NCBI GenBank assembly: GCA_900553845.1 | Contig: USEW01000091.1 | Span: forward strand, 1 to 7,513 | Direction of reading: 5' to 3' | DNA: 7,513 nt | Source: an uncultured bacterium | GTDB lineage: Bacteria > Cyanobacteriota > Vampirovibrionia > Gastranaerophilales > Gastranaerophilaceae | In this document: positions 6,701 through 7,513 of the stretch, piece after piece | Position numbering within the stretch: the first letter of the stretch is position 1 | Layout of the letters: each line of letters starts with the position of its first letter | Program-made: the position numbers and the translations under genes | The notes under the pieces: model-generated | Told to the model about the DNA's origin: nothing | Databases searched by the model: none | What the model saw: only the letters and a program-made list of their open reading frames with translations

Positions 6701-7422
6701 TGTTTTCTTAATATAGACAAGAAACCGTGGAAAATTTTACCGCTATTTTCTTCTGTTAATTCTAATAAATCCGCTTTTGTTAACGGCTTATTTTTATAAC
6801 AATAAGGATTTACCCAATCTTCAAAAATACCATTTGAATAAGTTTGTTTATTCCAACGCTCATAAGTATCAGCAACGTTACCTGCTTGTCTATAGTAATC
6901 TTCAATTTTTATAACTTCATTTTGATATTCTATTTTATCACTACTAAGTCTTGAAGTATATAACATCAAATATTCAGCATCTTTATCATTTTGAAAATAT
7001 GTTAAAAGTTGTCCGCCATTTTTTTGTATATTGTTAAGCTCATTATTGAATTCTTTTCCCCAAGTTTTGCACTCTATCATTAAAAATGCTTTTGAATCTT
7101 TTGTTATCAAGATATCCAATCTTCCAGAATGTCCGTGTCCAGAAGGGTAAACTTTTTCTAAAGTTATATTTTGTGGTTTATATCCTTTTTCTAATAATCT
7201 ATTAACACATTCTAGTACAACCCCATTTTCAGCCTGGGAAAAATTTTGTGTAGTTTTACAGTCGAAAGTTATTAAATTACCATAATCAATGGTTTCACTT
7301 GTAAAATCAATATTTATACAATAATCATTATGTTGTTTGTATTTTTTATAATAAACACCAATAGTACCATTTTTAGGTAAGAAGCCTAATTCTTTTAATA
7401 ATTCCTTGCTAAATTTTCTCAT
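3718..7422 (-). CDS. single-chain Type IIB/IIG-like restriction-modification enzyme (nuclease-methyltransferase-double TRD)
   Basis: The 1234-residue protein appears to combine cutting, N6-adenine methylation and target recognition in one chain. The N-terminal nuclease is PD-(D/E)XK type: RLDILI with D103, IECK with E117 and K119, and a QxxxY element at Q138-Y142, as in HsdR-like nucleases. A helical linker (about 200-380) leads to a gamma-class adenine methyltransferase: FFTPPPITKFI (394-404), motif I DYAAGSGHF (430-438) and motif IV NPPY (547-550). Residues about 730-790 (EKIYYFIL...RRGSEG) match the methylase-to-TRD linker seen in such enzymes. Two HsdS-like target recognition domains follow (about 865-1035 and 1042-1234), each ending in a coiled-coil spacer introduced by PPIDIQKRI and PSLRIQKEI. 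Known AloI-type Type IIB enzymes have this order and a similar length. A TAA lies in frame four codons before the ATG, so the start at 7422 is firm, although the ribosome site (GGGAT) is weak. No separate hsd genes are nearby. Recognition sequence cannot be predicted. Confidence 0.94.
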   Translation of the reverse strand: MRKFSKELLKELGFLPKNGTIGVYYKKYKQHNDYCINIDFTSETIDYGNLITFDCKTTQNFSQAENGVVLECVNRLLEKGYKPQNITLEKVYPSGHGHSGRLDILITKDSKAFLMIECKTWGKEFNNELNNIQKNGGQLLTYFQNDKDAEYLMLYTSRLSSDKIEYQNEVIKIEDYYRQAGNVADTYERWNKQTYSNGIFEDWVNPYCYKNKPLTKADLLELTEENSGKIFHGFLSILRKHSVSDKPNAFNKIFNLFLAKIYDEKKRENDKLEFQWLEEVDNAVDFQVRLYNLHKSGLYEFLKKEIEGISDEDFKYENEEELLEKKKKFLKFNKVFDIKDVIDDESFDDNFKVLKEVVQLLEKYQIRYPRKQQHLSDFFERLLSTGLKQEAGQFFTPPPITKFITKSLPLDKMLAESINQPVPKLPAVIDYAAGSGHFITEIMEAYQDCIDNIDTTNFYPEATKTVSKWKLDPYSWAGKYVYGIEKDYRLVKVAKVGCYFYGDGLAQVIHGDGLDSFNYSKNYVGLLSENTKIEDSKKAKFSIVVSNPPYSVDAFKGNIKNSNVSEEFELYKYLTDRSSEIECLFVERTKQLLKDGGVAGIVLPSSILTNAGIYTRTREILLKYFEIIAITELGSNTFMATGTNTVVLFLRRRNNKECITLKKTVDKFFTNHIDVTINCLETPVSKYVNYVWEGITFDDYVTLLEQNPNDKVKEHNLYKEYSQKIISKTEKEFWNKVIALEKEKIYYFILAYPQKLVIVKTGEKEAEKQFLGYYKSDRRGSEGMHAFSKGKSIDECTKLYDNKVFDNPKKASTYIYKAFENDFNSEIDETLKANITRINLLEMMIFDRADFEKSINVKAKKKIKLESKWKIIELGNIPNLIIEKGKSITKQQTKEGTVPVVAGGIHYAYMHNVANRDADVITISASGANAGYVNFWDRQIWASDCSTIKSNDDNTINIRYVYEVLSSMQNVVYDLQKGNAQPHVYIDDIKKIQFPLPPIDIQKRIVKDIDKIENNRLETEQKLTQLNRRISGIIDEIETYNIMTIQDVCSMKITDGTHQTPTYCNKKEGVPFISSKDVTTKKINWDENSIKYIIPELHEKLYKRIAPQRDDVLLAKNGTIGVAALVETDRIFDIYVTLAVLRPNKQLILPKYLLYIVNSDFCYKQFNESIQKGMGVPNLHLNKIQTVKIPVPSLRIQKEIITQIEELEKQITEAQAIINNSKQQKQEILNKYLL
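4836..4845 (-). repeat. A10 homopolymer in the RM coding strand at the methyltransferase/TRD1 junction
   Basis: Ten consecutive A on the coding strand encode K860-K862 and the first base of I863. This is the longest single-base run I found in the window, though runs of eight or nine also occur in this gene (for example A9 at 6439-6447). Losing one A reads straight into TAA. Gaining one gives N-K-T and then TGA. Either change leaves a protein of about 862-865 residues with no target recognition domains. Confidence 0.9.
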
Positions 7423-7434
7423 ATCCCATTTTTA

Positions 7435-7479
7435 ACACAATCATACACATATAACAATATAATATTAAAAGGATTGTGT
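7435..7479. repeat. 8-bp inverted repeat around the RM promoter region
   Basis: ACACAATC (7435-7442) and its exact reverse complement GATTGTGT (7472-7479) are 29 bases apart, centred about 35 bases upstream of the RM start codon. One arm overlaps the proposed -35 and the other lies in the probable 5' leader. This could be an operator for a dimeric regulator, the base of a leader hairpin, or chance. Confidence 0.6.
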
Positions 7480-7482
7480 CTA
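7454..7482 (-). promoter_or_regulatory. candidate sigma-70-type promoter of the RM gene
   Basis: Read on the minus strand, TAGACA (7482-7477) is followed after 17 bases by TATTGT (7459-7454). An alternative -10, TATATT (7461-7456), matches better but leaves only 15 bases. Transcription would begin near 7447, about 25 bases before the ATG. The sequence is AT-rich, so this is one of several possible matches. Confidence 0.35.
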
Positions 7483-7513
7483 TTCTCTTAACATTGCGAA
7501 ATGTTTTGGTATG

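Noticed and set aside
4057..7371. Heptapeptide KNGTIGV occurring twice in the RM protein (residues 17-23 and 1116-1122)
   Set aside because: The two copies lie in unrelated domains (N-terminal nuclease region and TRD2, where this motif is common), with no similarity around them; probably coincidence.
7490..7506. Hairpin AACATT-GCGA-AATGTT followed by TTTT at the right edge
   Set aside because: It resembles a tiny terminator, but no + strand gene leads into it; six AT-rich pairs are compatible with chance.

Overview
The window comes from an AT-rich bacterium that is anaerobic or facultatively anaerobic. It carries a one-piece tmRNA gene, an oxygen-sensitive class III ribonucleotide reductase operon preceded by a cobalamin-type riboswitch, and one very large restriction-modification gene. 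The taxon cannot be fixed from the sequence. The tmRNA tag has an FSR...A stretch that loosely recalls cyanobacterial-type tags from memory, so a non-photosynthetic relative from gut or sediment is possible, but this is weak.

Layout: the first 77 bases hold no certain gene (a possible minus-strand gene fragment runs off the left edge). ssrA (tmRNA) occupies 78-484 on the + strand, with its four pseudoknots, tag frame and tRNA-Ala-like ends all traceable, and a Rho-independent terminator follows. From about 520 to 927 there is a long, very AT-rich leader containing a B12-type aptamer (about 681-849) and an expression platform in which a short hairpin can mask the nrdD ribosome binding site. 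nrdD (928-3201) and nrdG (3203-3700) form a tight operon with a 1-base gap. A foldable three-stem element (3688-3736) sits at the convergent junction. The minus strand from 7422 to 3718 is one gene for a 1234-residue fused nuclease, adenine methyltransferase and double-TRD specificity protein (Type IIB/IIG style, AloI-like architecture). Its upstream region (7423-7513) holds a promoter-like sequence flanked by an 8-bp inverted repeat.

How the parts work together: NrdG installs a glycyl radical on NrdD, which then makes deoxyribonucleotides without oxygen and without B12. The riboswitch suggests the operon is turned down when B12 is plentiful, presumably because a B12-dependent class II reductase exists elsewhere in the genome. 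The restriction-modification gene is an independent defence unit. It has an A10 tract exactly at the junction between catalytic and specificity parts, where slippage by one base in either direction gives an almost immediate stop.

The most interesting points are the riboswitch-nrdDG coupling with its unusual aptamer and platform, the single-chain R-M-S enzyme, and its possible A10 switch. I see no wholly new system.
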